Origin: Actinobacteria bacterium OV450
GTDB lineage: Bacteria; Actinomycetota; Actinomycetes; Streptomycetales; Streptomycetaceae
Assembly (NCBI GenBank): GCA_001298555.1
Contig: LJCW01000343.1
Coordinates: 1 to 47,385 of the forward strand
Reading direction: 5' to 3'
DNA length: 47,385 nucleotides
A program made the position numbers and the translations under genes. The notes beneath the pieces are model-generated. The model had not been told where the DNA came from. It made no database searches and was given only the letters and a program-made list of their open reading frames with translations. Shown here piece after piece: positions 1 to 7,648 of the stretch (its first letter is position 1; the number at the start of each line of letters is the position of its first letter).

Positions 1-42
1 GTCGGGGGTGGCGTCGGGGGTGGGGGCCGCAGTGCTGGTCAT
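1..42 (-). CDS. 5' end of an unidentified protein (truncated by window edge)
   Basis: Only the first 14 codons are inside the window, reading MTSTAAPTPDATPD on the minus strand. The ATG at 40-42 is preceded by GAGGAG about six bases upstream, which is a convincing ribosome-binding site, so a real gene starts here and runs off the left edge. It lies downstream of the efflux pump gene on the same strand, with a strong palindrome between them. The Thr/Ala/Pro-rich N-terminus looks like a disordered leader. No function can be assigned. Confidence 0.6.
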   Translation of the reverse strand, partial: MTSTAAPTPDATPD

Positions 43-96
43 GGGGTGCTCCTCGTCCGTCTGCACGGGGCCGGGCACGAGCCGGAGACGACGAAA

Positions 97-128
97 CCCC
101 GCGTCGTTCAAATTTGAACGACGCGGGG
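97..128 (-). terminator. Perfect 32-nt palindrome, probable terminator of the efflux gene
   Basis: Sixteen bases are followed immediately by their exact reverse complement; the right half reads TTTGAACGACGCGGGG. Read on the minus strand, the GC-rich stem folds around an AAATTT centre and is followed by TTTCGT, which fits an intrinsic terminator after the efflux gene that stops at 163. The lack of a true loop and its position 55 bases upstream of the next start also allow it to be an operator for the gene starting at 42. Confidence 0.6.
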
Positions 129-162
129 CCCTCAGTCATTCCCGGGAGCACCCCGAGGCGCG

Positions 163-1704
163 TCAGTGAGCGATCACCGGGATCTTCACCTCGGCGTCCG
201 CACCCGCACCGTCACCGGAGGCGACCGGGCCGCCGGCGCCCGGACGGCCCGTGGTGATCAGCGTCAGCGCGATGGCCGCGCTGCTGGCGAGGATGCCGAC
301 CGCCCACCAGATGGCGGTGGAGTAGCCCTCCACCATCGCCTGCGCCTGGACGAGCTTCGCCGCCGGGCCGCCGGCCGCGGCCGCGGCCGCGTGGTCGGTC
401 AGGTACGCGGTCGTCGCCGAGGCGGCGATCGTGTTCAGCAGGGCGGTGCCGATCGCGCCGCCCACCTGCTGGGAGGTGTTGACCATGGCGGAGGCGACAC
501 CGGCGTCGGCCGGGTCCACCCCGTGCGTGGCCAGCGACATGGCCGGCATGAACGCCGTGCCCATGCCCAGACCCAGCAGCAGCTGCGCCGGCAGGATCAG
601 CGCCGGGTACGAGGACCCGACCTCCAGCTGCGTCAGCAGCAGCATGCCGGTGGCGGCGAGCAGGAAGCCCGGGCCCATCAGCAGCCGGGGCGGGACCCGG
701 GTCATCAGGCGGGCGCCGATCTGGGTCGAGCCCGTGATCATGCCCGCGATCATCGGCAGGAAGGCGAAGCCGGTCTTGACGGGCGAGAAGCCCTTCACGA
801 CCTGGAGGTAGTAGGTGAGGAAGAGGAACAGGCCGAACATCGCGATGACGGCCAGGCCCAGGGAGAGGTAGACACCGCCGCGGTTGCGCTCCAGCAGGAC
901 GCGCAGCGGCAGCAGCGGCGACTTCACTCGGGACTCGACGAACACGAAGGCCGCGAGGAGCACCGCCGAGCCGACGAACATGGCGACGGTGACCGCGTCG
1001 GACCAGCCGGCCGACTCGGCGCGGGTGAAGCCGTAGACCAGCGCGACCAGGCCGAGCGTGGACAGGACCACGCCGGGGATGTCCAGCGGGGCGCGGTTGC
1101 GGCCGCCGGCGGGCTCACGGATGACCAGCCAGGCACCCGCGGCCGCGACGATCGCGAACGGGATGTTGACGAAGAAGGTCCAGCGCCAGTTCAGGTACTC
1201 GGTGAGGAAGCCGCCGAGGATCAGGCCCACGGCGCCACCGCCACCGGCGATCGCACCGTAGATGCCGAAGGCCTTGGCGCGCTCCTTGGCGTCGGTGAAC
1301 ATGACGGCCAGCAGGGACAGGGCGGCCGGCGCGAGCAGTGCGCCGAAGGCACCCTGGAGGGCTCGGGCACCCAGCATCATCGCCTCGCCGTTGGCGGCGC
1401 CGCCGAGCGCGGAGGCCAGGGCGAAGCCGGTCAGGCCGACGATGAAGGCGTTCTTGCGGCCCCACTTGTCGGCGATGCGGCCGCCGAAGAGGAGGAGCCC
1501 GCCGAAGGCGAGCGCGTAGGCGGTGATGACCCACTGGCGGTTGCCGTCGGAGATGCCGAGGTCGGTCTGGGCCGACGGCAGGGCGATGTTCACGATGGTC
1601 GCGTCGAGCACGACCATCAGCTGCGCCAGGGCTATGAAGACGAGCGCCTTCCAGCGACTGGGATCGGCGGCAGCCGGCGCGAGGGCCGCGGCTGTTTTTG
1701 GCAT
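163..1704 (-). CDS. MFS multidrug efflux transporter, DHA2 (EmrB/QacA) family, 14 TM
   Basis: A drug:proton antiporter of the inner membrane. The 513-residue protein has the family hallmarks: the first helix ends in VVLDATIVNIALP (motif D1 of DHA2 pumps), followed by the loop GGRIADKWGRKN (motif A) and further hydrophobic segments to the C-terminus, consistent with 14 helices. ATG at 1704 is chosen; a GTG four codons upstream (1716) is an alternative, and neither has a strong Shine-Dalgarno. The tetR gene lies upstream on the same strand with a 84-base gap that is AT-rich for this genome, so the pump may be cotranscribed or have its own repressed promoter. Substrate unknown. Confidence 0.93.
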   Translation of the reverse strand: MPKTAAALAPAAADPSRWKALVFIALAQLMVVLDATIVNIALPSAQTDLGISDGNRQWVITAYALAFGGLLLFGGRIADKWGRKNAFIVGLTGFALASALGGAANGEAMMLGARALQGAFGALLAPAALSLLAVMFTDAKERAKAFGIYGAIAGGGGAVGLILGGFLTEYLNWRWTFFVNIPFAIVAAAGAWLVIREPAGGRNRAPLDIPGVVLSTLGLVALVYGFTRAESAGWSDAVTVAMFVGSAVLLAAFVFVESRVKSPLLPLRVLLERNRGGVYLSLGLAVIAMFGLFLFLTYYLQVVKGFSPVKTGFAFLPMIAGMITGSTQIGARLMTRVPPRLLMGPGFLLAATGMLLLTQLEVGSSYPALILPAQLLLGLGMGTAFMPAMSLATHGVDPADAGVASAMVNTSQQVGGAIGTALLNTIAASATTAYLTDHAAAAAAGGPAAKLVQAQAMVEGYSTAIWWAVGILASSAAIALTLITTGRPGAGGPVASGDGAGADAEVKIPVIAH

Positions 1705-1788
1705 GGGGGTACCCACTTCACTGTGCGGAATGACTGAAAAATAACGTTTAAGGCAGCTTTACGACGCTACTGGTCGCGGCCCGGGGCG

Positions 1789-2490
1789 TCACATGGTTTT
1801 CTGCCTCAGGTCCTCCAGCGTGGCCGCCGAACCGGGCAGTTCGGAGCGGGCCGGCGCCCGCAACCCGTCGAGGAACAGCTGGAGATGGCGGTGGACGAAC
1901 CCGTCCACGTCCAGGCAGGCGATGCCCGGCAGCGGCCGGCTGAGCTGGGAGAGGGCGACCATCAGGTCGCCGACGCCGATGTCCGTGCGGATCAGCCCGG
2001 TCTCCTGGCCGGCCGTCACGAGGACCTCGACGGCTTCCGCCAAGGCCTCGCGGGCCGCGAGGAGTTCGGGGTGCTCCTGGTCGAAGTCCCCGGAGAGCAT
2101 GGGGCACAGGGCGCCGATCCGCTCGTCCGCCGCGGCGTGCGTGAAGCGGCACAGCGCGGCAAAGGCGTCGGGCTCCTCGGCGAGCGAGTCCTCGGCCTGG
2201 GCCCTGACCCGGTCCATGACGAAGAGCACGACGTGGTGGACCAGCGCGGCCCGGTCGGGGAAGTGCCGGTAGAGGGTCGCGTTGCCGACGCCCGCCCGGC
2301 GGGCGACCTCGTCGAAGGGCGCGGCCGAACCCTGCTCCACGAACAGCTCGCGCGCCGCCACCAGGATCCGCTCGCGGTTGCGGACGGCGTCCGCGCGCGC
2401 CCGCGGGAGCCGCGCGGGCTCCGCGGCCGACGGGTCCACGGCCGCCTCCGGGGCGGACGGGTCCGCCACAGGGGTGGTGGGGCGCTTCAT
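1789..2490 (-). CDS. TetR/AcrR-family transcriptional regulator of the adjacent pump
   Basis: A 233-residue repressor. A disordered Ala/Pro-rich leader of about 30 residues is followed by a typical TetR N-terminal helix-turn-helix (RERILVAARELFVEQGSAAP, then FDEVARRAGVGNATLYRHF, roughly residues 42-86) and an all-helical ligand/dimer domain of the TetR_C type. ATG at 2490 is chosen because GGGAGG lies seven bases upstream; longer readings lack a site. It sits directly upstream of the DHA2 pump on the same strand, the usual local repressor arrangement. Two GGGGA-N5-TCCCC repeats just upstream are its likely operators. Confidence 0.92.
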   Translation of the reverse strand: MKRPTTPVADPSAPEAAVDPSAAEPARLPRARADAVRNRERILVAARELFVEQGSAAPFDEVARRAGVGNATLYRHFPDRAALVHHVVLFVMDRVRAQAEDSLAEEPDAFAALCRFTHAAADERIGALCPMLSGDFDQEHPELLAAREALAEAVEVLVTAGQETGLIRTDIGVGDLMVALSQLSRPLPGIACLDVDGFVHRHLQLFLDGLRAPARSELPGSAATLEDLRQKTM

Positions 2491-2527
2491 GCGAGGCCTC
2501 CCTGGGCCTGGGGTTCGTACCGCCCCC

Positions 2528-2585
2528 AAACGGGGAGCCGGTCCCCGCTTTGCGGGACTCCCGTACAAACGGGGATCCAGTCCCC
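2528..2585 (-). promoter_or_regulatory. Two tandem CGGGGA-N5-TCCCC operators upstream of tetR
   Basis: Two near-identical 19-base elements, AAACGGGGA-N5-TCCCC, at 2528-2546 and 2567-2585 are spaced 39 bases apart centre to centre. Each is itself an inverted repeat. They lie 38-95 bases upstream of the tetR start and also about 150 bases upstream of the divergent metalloprotease gene, so autoregulation by the TetR protein is the natural inference. Confidence 0.55.
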
Positions 2586-2734
2586 GGTTATTTCACTCCC
2601 TCGTGTGACCTGAGTCACGGCAGGATTCCCGTTCGGACGCTCCCGACGCGCGGGTGCGCCGCAGTCGACGGAGGGTGATCGCACAGAGAGCAGTCCGGGC
2701 CCGGCCGGCTGCCGCGGACCCGAAGGCGATCTCC

Positions 2735-4012
2735 ATGCCGCAGACCCGCCACCGGATACGCACACCACGCCGCGCCGGCGCGTACATCGGCCTCACCGTG
2801 CTGGCCCTCGGCATCACGGCCACCGCGAGCACCGGGATATCCGACCGCAGCCACTCCACGGCCGGGCCCGCGGCCACGACCGCCGAGTCCGCACTGGCGC
2901 CCTGCCGGATCACCGGCACGATGGGCGTGCAGATGTCCGAGGGCCTGCCGACCCCACCCGGGTACTCCCGATCGACCGGCGAGGTCCGCGCCCTGAACCT
3001 GATGATCGACTTCCCGGACGCCAAGGGCGAGGGCACCGCGCTCGACCGCCTCGCGGAGTTCTTCCCCCAGACCTCCGACTGGTTCCGCACCAGCTCCTAC
3101 GGCCGGCTCACCTACCGGGCCGAGGCTCCGATAAGGACCTGGCTGCGGATGCCGATGCCCTTCGCCGCGTACGGGATCGAGCGCGGGTCCGCGTACGAAC
3201 CGGGATACCGGCAGCTCGTCGAACACATCGTGAAGGCCGCCGACTCCGAGGTGGACTTCAGCCGCTACGACCTGGTCAACATCCTCGTCACACCGAACGC
3301 CGGCCCGTCCGCCCTGGACACCGTGCTCTCGGTGACCTTCTCCGGGAACGCCGAGGCCCCGATGGCCGACGGCGTGCCGCTCGCCAACACGTCCTTCGTC
3401 TACAGCCGCCAGGACGACGGGTCGGGCACCTACCGGGAGACCGGATACCGGGTGCTCCCCCACGAGAACGGGCACGTCTTCGGACTGCCCGACCTGTACA
3501 CCGCCGACGGCGGGGGCGCGGTCGGGCACTGGGACATCATGAGCGAGGACTGGGGTGCCAACAACGACCTGCTGGGCTGGCACAAGTGGAAGCTGGGCTG
3601 GCTGGACAGCACGCAGATCAGCTGCGCCGCGAAACCCGGCGTCAGCGACCACACCCTGACCCCGCTGGGGGTGGAGGGCGGCACGAAGCTGGCCTTCGTA
3701 CCGCTCTCGGAGACCTCCGGGTACGCGGTGGAGGTGCGCACCCGGGCCGGGAACGACGAGGCCGTCTGCAAGCCGGGCGTCCTGATCTACAAGGTGGACT
3801 CCCAGGTGGACACCGGCCGCGGGCCCGTCACCGTCTCCGACAGCGCGGTCGGCAGCGGAGGTTGCACCCGGCGGCCCAACGTGCACGGAGAACTGTCGGA
3901 CGCGCCGTTCAAGCCGGGCGAGACCTTCACCGACGACAAGGCCGGTGTCAGCATCTCGGTGGTGGGCGAGCTGCGCGACGGCAGCTTCCAGGTCCGCATC
4001 ACCCGCCCCTGA
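2735..4012 (+). CDS. Secreted M6-like zinc metalloprotease
   Basis: A 425-residue exported protease. The N-terminus from ATG 2735 has a basic stretch and a hydrophobic core (YIGLTVLALGITATAS) typical of a signal peptide. The catalytic motif HENGHVFGLPD (HExxHxxGxxD; H243, E244, H247) is followed by the Met-containing turn sequence DIMSEDW, as in M6/immune-inhibitor-A-like peptidases. The C-terminal part is a beta-rich domain. An open frame extends upstream to a GTG at 2654, but it has no ribosome-binding site and would bury the signal sequence. Substrate unknown; the protein is shorter than InhA and lacks its extra C-terminal domains. Confidence 0.85.
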   Translation: MPQTRHRIRTPRRAGAYIGLTVLALGITATASTGISDRSHSTAGPAATTAESALAPCRITGTMGVQMSEGLPTPPGYSRSTGEVRALNLMIDFPDAKGEGTALDRLAEFFPQTSDWFRTSSYGRLTYRAEAPIRTWLRMPMPFAAYGIERGSAYEPGYRQLVEHIVKAADSEVDFSRYDLVNILVTPNAGPSALDTVLSVTFSGNAEAPMADGVPLANTSFVYSRQDDGSGTYRETGYRVLPHENGHVFGLPDLYTADGGGAVGHWDIMSEDWGANNDLLGWHKWKLGWLDSTQISCAAKPGVSDHTLTPLGVEGGTKLAFVPLSETSGYAVEVRTRAGNDEAVCKPGVLIYKVDSQVDTGRGPVTVSDSAVGSGGCTRRPNVHGELSDAPFKPGETFTDDKAGVSISVVGELRDGSFQVRITRP

Positions 4013-4092
4013 ACGACCGCGCCCGTCCCGGCCCCTCCCGGCCGTCCCCCGACCCTCCCCCACCGTCCATGAGCACCCCCAGGAGACTCCGT

Positions 4093-4572
4093 ATGACCGG
4101 CACCCCCGAAGAGCGCCTCGCCGCGGCCGGGCTCACGCTCCCGAAGGCCCTCGCCCCGCTGGGCGCGTACGTACCCGCCCTGGTCAACGGGTACCACGTC
4201 TACACCTCAGGCCAGCTCCCGCTGGTCGACGGCGCGCTCCCGCTCACCGGCAAGGTCGGCGCCGAGGTCACCGCGGAGCAGGCCAACGGGCTGGCCCGGC
4301 AGTGCGCCCTGAACGCGCTCGCCGCGATCGCCTCCGTCGCCGGCGACCTGTCCGCCGTCCGCCGCGTGGTCAAGGTGGTCGGCTTCGTGGCCAGCGACCC
4401 GCGGTTCACCGGACAGCCGGGCGTGGTCAACGGGGCCAGCGAGGTGTTCGGCACCGCCTTCGGTGACGCGGGCATCCACGTGCGCAGCGCGGTGGGCGTG
4501 GCGGTGCTGCCGCTGGACGCGCCGGTCGAGGTGGAGGTCGTCGTGGAACTCCACACCCCCATGGGCGTCTGA
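4093..4572 (+). CDS. RidA family (YjgF/YER057c/UK114) protein
   Basis: A 159-residue protein of the RidA superfamily, trimeric enzymes that hydrolyse reactive enamine/imine intermediates such as 2-aminoacrylate. The sequence shows the family features: an early GAYVPALVNG segment, YTSGQLPLVDG, a central block of conserved small residues and a C-terminal VEVVVELHTP strand. It is of the longer RidA subfamily with a short N-terminal extension. ATG 4093 follows AGGAGA at six bases; an in-frame ATG at 4069 has no site. It is 80 bases downstream of the metalloprotease on the same strand. The specific substrate cannot be inferred. Confidence 0.9.
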   Translation: MTGTPEERLAAAGLTLPKALAPLGAYVPALVNGYHVYTSGQLPLVDGALPLTGKVGAEVTAEQANGLARQCALNALAAIASVAGDLSAVRRVVKVVGFVASDPRFTGQPGVVNGASEVFGTAFGDAGIHVRSAVGVAVLPLDAPVEVEVVVELHTPMGV

Positions 4573-4586
4573 CCCCGCCGTCACGC

Positions 4587-4606
4587 ACCGCCGCGGCCGC
4601 GGCGGT
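4587..4606 (+). terminator. GC palindrome after the RidA gene
   Basis: A perfect 20-base palindrome made of CCGCCGCGGC and its complement begins 15 bases after the RidA stop. There is no T-tract. It may act as a terminator or simply be a GC-rich hairpin. Confidence 0.35.
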
Positions 4607-4645
4607 AATCGGCGGGGTGATGACCGCCCGAAGGCGCAGACAAAG

Positions 4646-4684
4646 GCAGGCCCGGTAGGCGAAACCCTCGCGCACCGGGCCTGC
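4646..4684 (-). terminator. Intrinsic terminator of the toxin-immunity operon
   Basis: GCAGGCCCGGT (4646-4656) pairs with ACCGGGCCTGC (4674-4684) across a 17-base loop. On the minus strand the stem is followed by CTTTGTC. It lies 78 bases beyond the stop of the immunity gene at 4762. Confidence 0.6.
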
Positions 4685-4761
4685 AGGCGTCACCGGCGAG
4701 GCAGAGCTGAACCGGGCGAGCCCCGGGTATCGACCGCCAAGCCGTTCCGACTACCCGCCGT

Positions 4762-5418
4762 TCATCCCTGCGTCTGGTGGAGAACGATCTCCCGCACATC
4801 CGCCAGCCATTGACGCAGTCGCACGCCCTTGGGCGGGAGGATGCTGAGTCCCAGTGTCGCCGCTGACTTCTTGAGCAGTTGATCTGATTCGTTGATGCTC
4901 AGGAATTCACGGATCTCGTCTGCCAACTGCCGGAGATCGCTCTCCGAAGTGTCTGAACTGTAGTCGTCCAGAGCCTCCCTGTGCGAAGAATACTCCAGTG
5001 AGAAATCTTGGTGGAAGTATGCTCCCAGCAGGTGTGAGAGTTCAGGAAAACGTTCTTTCCATTCCCATGCGGTCTGAGGAGGCGTCTGGGAGGGAGCAAC
5101 CGGCTCCGCGAGGAACTGCCGGAGGTGCCCGCCGATCACGGCCAGGCAGCCCTCCACCGTCTTCCCGTGGGGAGGGTGGATGTGGGGCAGGAGGTCGACG
5201 TCATCCGCGATCTCTTCGCTGAACAGACCGGTCTCGAGAAGGTCGTCGATTTCGGCTGCCGCCTCGGCTGCGCGCGCGGGGTCGATCGCTGCTTGCCTGA
5301 GGTAGGCGCTGAGCGCAGCTCCGCTGCGGTCGTCCGTGTCATCGAAGACGTAGCCGGTCACTTCATAGGAGCGCAGCAGCTGGCGCAGCTCACGGAAACG
5401 ATCGTTCGACGGTGTCAC
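4762..5418 (-). CDS. CDI-type immunity protein with internally duplicated domain
   Basis: A 218-residue cytoplasmic protein, the likely antidote to the toxin encoded 34 bases upstream. It belongs to the contact-dependent-inhibition immunity group. Two homologous halves are visible: residues about 6-104 (RFRELRQLLRSY ... EIDDLLE ... HPPHGKTVEG) and about 119-213 (RFPELSHLLGAYFHQDF ... EIREFLS ... LPPKGVRLRQ). The second half is the better match to the CdiI-like family; the first lacks the YFHQD signature and seems diverged. The gene is clearly lower in GC than the surrounding chromosome, which supports horizontal acquisition with the toxin. Confidence 0.75.
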   Translation of the reverse strand: MTPSNDRFRELRQLLRSYEVTGYVFDDTDDRSGAALSAYLRQAAIDPARAAEAAAEIDDLLETGLFSEEIADDVDLLPHIHPPHGKTVEGCLAVIGGHLRQFLAEPVAPSQTPPQTAWEWKERFPELSHLLGAYFHQDFSLEYSSHREALDDYSSDTSESDLRQLADEIREFLSINESDQLLKKSAATLGLSILPPKGVRLRQWLADVREIVLHQTQG

Positions 5419-5452
5419 CTGTTCATGCCTTACTCTCGGCTTTACTCTCGCG

Positions 5453-6715
5453 CTATGGAATGGGATATGAAGTGAGGACTCGGTAGCCGCTCGCAGCGGA
5501 TGGATCGCGCTTCAGGACCACTTGCACTCCGTTCACCCATTGTGCGGCGGTTCCGCGTTTGAAGTTCTCCCGGGTCAGACTCATCCCGGTTGCCTCGTCG
5601 AAGTGCTCAGAGAAGTCCATCTTTTTCCTCTTGGGGTTAGCGAGCCATTCGCCGATCTCCTTCTGGTGTTTAAGCATCGCGGCATCAGTAAATCTCTGAG
5701 CAGAGGACTCGTCTATGTATCGGGATGCCGCACCCATTCCAGGGTTGCTTCGCAGACGTGCACGCAGGTCGCGTGTCGTCATCGTCACGTGCCGCTCGAT
5801 GGTATGCGAGCCGTTGTTTCCTTCGTCCCCCGCTATATCCGCACGGTACTTGGGATTGACTGGCCCCTTGCGCTTGCTGCGAGGCCACGCGTTCGGCTCT
5901 CCGTCGCGGAGGAGCATGCCGAGATCGCCCACCTCGACCGCGAGCCCGCTGGGCAGCGCGAACTCCGGGGTGTAACCAGGCAGACGGGCACCCCCCAAGA
6001 GACTCGTCCACCCACCGCCCTCTCTAGCGAGCTGGAACGTCTTTCCTGCTCCGCCGAAGGCTCCGCCCGTAAGGCCTCCGTATACTCCGGCATCCTGTGC
6101 CTCGTCAAGGTTGAAGCCTGTCTGCAGCCCCGCGGCTATCTTGAGCGGTTGCGCAACGGCGAGGTCGACGGTGACGGATTCGATGCCCGCGATGGCCGCG
6201 GTCGCGAAGACGGTGCCGGCGATTGTGGCGACCTCGGTCGTGAGAGCCACGCCCACCGTTGCCGCCAACTCGACAATGGTGGCGGTGGCCGCCGCCGCGG
6301 CGACCTCGGTTGCGCCGAGGGTGAAGAACGCCAGGGCCGTGCCGGCGACGATGACCGCGCCGGCGATCTCCAGTTCGCGGTCGAGCTTCTTCTTCGCGTC
6401 AGCCACGGCATCGGCGTACTGGTCGATCCCGGCTGCCAGGGAACGGGGGCCATCCACGAGGTCCTGGAGCCACCCCTTCTTATCCCTGTAGTAGCGGGCC
6501 CAGAAGGGGTCGGCGAACGCCGAGATGGCCTCGCCCGTGTTGTTGTGAATCAGTGTCTGAGCAGCCTTGTTGGCGGCTGCGGCGACGTCTTCCATGTCGT
6601 CGGCGAACGTGCGCCAGGCATTCGCGATAGCACGCAGTTTGCCGACGTTGGCTGCAGGCCACTCGATTCCGGTGACGTCGGTGACGATCTCCCGGACCTT
6701 GTCACCGGTGCTCAC
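5453..6715 (-). CDS. Polymorphic toxin with C-terminal RNase A-like (CdiA-CT) domain
   Basis: A 420-residue secreted toxin. The N-terminal 100 residues are helical and WXG/ESX-like (IEWPAANVGKLRAIANAW then ADDMEDVAAAANKA). Residues 115-185 are strongly hydrophobic and Ala/Thr-rich, and may aid membrane passage. The C-terminal 115 residues match the bacterial RNase A-like toxin domain: SHTIERHV (H304, H309), RYIDESSAQRFTDAAMLKHQ, EIGEWL, and a final VVLKRDPSAASGYRVLTSYP. The GTG start overlaps the stop of the upstream gene (GTGA), so the two are translationally coupled, and the immunity gene follows. RNA cleavage in competing cells is inferred from the family. Confidence 0.85.
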   Translation of the reverse strand: MSTGDKVREIVTDVTGIEWPAANVGKLRAIANAWRTFADDMEDVAAAANKAAQTLIHNNTGEAISAFADPFWARYYRDKKGWLQDLVDGPRSLAAGIDQYADAVADAKKKLDRELEIAGAVIVAGTALAFFTLGATEVAAAAATATIVELAATVGVALTTEVATIAGTVFATAAIAGIESVTVDLAVAQPLKIAAGLQTGFNLDEAQDAGVYGGLTGGAFGGAGKTFQLAREGGGWTSLLGGARLPGYTPEFALPSGLAVEVGDLGMLLRDGEPNAWPRSKRKGPVNPKYRADIAGDEGNNGSHTIERHVTMTTRDLRARLRSNPGMGAASRYIDESSAQRFTDAAMLKHQKEIGEWLANPKRKKMDFSEHFDEATGMSLTRENFKRGTAAQWVNGVQVVLKRDPSAASGYRVLTSYPIP

Positions 6716-7077
6716 TCTGGATGACCCCCCGCGTCAGGTTCACCCTGGGAATCAGATGCGACCTTGCGGAAGATGGCCCCGACCAAAGCGTCGTTCTCTA
6801 TATGGCCGTCTGCCATGTCAGTCATCGCTGTGTGGATGCTAGCCAGGCCCTCCTTGAGGATGCCTGCGGACTTTTCGATCTGGGCGACGATCGGCCCGTA
6901 CTTGGCGTAGAACTCCTTGCCCGGCTCATCGTCTCCCCAGGCGGCCCCGGCTTTCGCGAGCGAGGCGGCAAGCGTGCCCAGGGCAGTGCCGAGTGCCTCG
7001 CTCTGATCGTGGAACACCGGCGCTGTCGCCTTCAGATCCGCCGTCTTGATGTCAAGGATTTTGCCCTCGTCGCCCAC
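6712..7077 (-). CDS. WXG100-like small helical partner of the toxin
   Basis: A 121-residue, mostly helical protein. It carries AAWGDDEPGKEF in the middle, a W-G turn between two helices as in WXG100/ESX proteins, and a polar tail. GTG at 7077 is chosen because GGGAGGGG lies six bases upstream; a TTG at 7101 would give eight more residues but has no site. The stop overlaps the toxin start. In related loci such small proteins accompany toxins exported by the type VII (ESX) system, so a chaperone or co-secreted role is likely. No secretion machinery lies in the window. Confidence 0.7.
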   Translation of the reverse strand: MGDEGKILDIKTADLKATAPVFHDQSEALGTALGTLAASLAKAGAAWGDDEPGKEFYAKYGPIVAQIEKSAGILKEGLASIHTAMTDMADGHIENDALVGAIFRKVASDSQGEPDAGGHPE

Positions 7078-7109
7078 CGCTTCCCCTCCCGTTGCGCTCA
7101 AGCCATACG

Positions 7110-7136
7110 ACCCTAACCGTCGCCGATCGTTCGCAA
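7110..7136 (-). promoter_or_regulatory. Possible promoter of the toxin operon
   Basis: On the minus strand TTGCGA (7131-7136) and TAGGGT (7110-7115) are separated by 15 bases, 33 bases upstream of the GTG at 7077. The spacing is short for a sigma-70-type promoter, so the call is tentative. Confidence 0.3.
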
Positions 7137-7509
7137 CTGCGGACCGATGGTGCGACAGTCACCCCATTTGCACCCCCACCAGGGGCAAGCGGACAGAACG
7201 GGCGCCGCAACCGTCCCTCTGCACCCTCACCACGCACCCAGCCTCCGCCGCACACCCCCCCCTGGCCTTCAGAACTGCCAGGTCACGGCCACGCCCTCGC
7301 CTCAGACCCGCTCCTGCGGCAATCCATGCGACCACTCCCAGCACGATCCGCTAGGCTGTCAGCGGTCAGTCGACTACCAGGCGTTTGCCGGGGAAAGTGT
7401 CCGCAAGGGCATCTCCACCCGGGCAGACGCACGTCGTCTGCCAGCACGCTTGTCGAAGCAGCTCGGGCGACTCCTCTGGGGTTTCCGGCAGCGGTTCCGA
7501 CAAGCCCCC
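7137..7509. other. Intergenic region upstream of tRNA-Arg
   Basis: About 370 bases lie between the toxin-operon promoter and the tRNA. No frame has both convincing codon use and a ribosome-binding site. A TAGGCT hexamer near 7351 could be a -10 element for tRNA transcription. The composition is C-rich on the plus strand. Nothing else is recognisable. Confidence 0.4.
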
Positions 7510-7582
7510 GCCTTCGTAGCTCAGGGGATAGAGCACCGCTCTCCTAAAGCGGGTGTCGCAGGTTCGAATCCTGCCGGGGGCA
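7510..7582 (+). tRNA. tRNA-Arg (anticodon CCU)
   Basis: A complete 73-base cloverleaf. The acceptor stem GCCTTCG pairs with CGGGGGC (two G-U pairs), with discriminator A7582. The D-arm is TAGCTCAGGGGATAGAGC, the anticodon stem CCGCT/AGCGG holds loop CTCCTAA with anticodon CCT at 7543-7545, and the T-arm is GCAGG-TTCGAAT-CCTGC. It decodes AGG, a rare arginine codon in this genome. CCA is not encoded. tRNA 3' ends are common integration sites, and the adjacent downstream DNA is accessory, but no second att copy is seen in the window. Confidence 0.96.
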
Positions 7583-7591
7583 CGGTACGTG

Positions 7592-7632
7592 AGGGCCGGT
7601 TCGGAGGAGGGATCCTTCGAACCGGCCCTTTT
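7592..7632 (+). terminator. Intrinsic terminator of tRNA-Arg
   Basis: AGGGCCGGTTCG (7592-7603) pairs perfectly with CGAACCGGCCCT (7618-7629) over a 14-base loop, followed by TTT(T). It starts ten bases after the tRNA. This is a strong rho-independent terminator. Confidence 0.85.
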
Positions 7633-7648
7633 CCGTAGGCCGTTGGGG

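Noticed and set aside
166..1737. Plus-strand open frame antisense to the efflux gene
   Set aside because: Low-complexity Gly/Arg/Asp shadow; the minus strand encodes a clear 14-helix transporter.
2605..2618. GTGAC-CTGA-GTCAC inverted repeat upstream of the metalloprotease gene
   Set aside because: Only five base pairs per arm and a single occurrence; too weak to call an operator.
7400..7640. Plus-strand frame spanning the tRNA (reads VAQGIEHRSPKAGVAGSNPA)
   Set aside because: This is the well-known false protein produced by translating a tRNA gene; the cloverleaf is complete.
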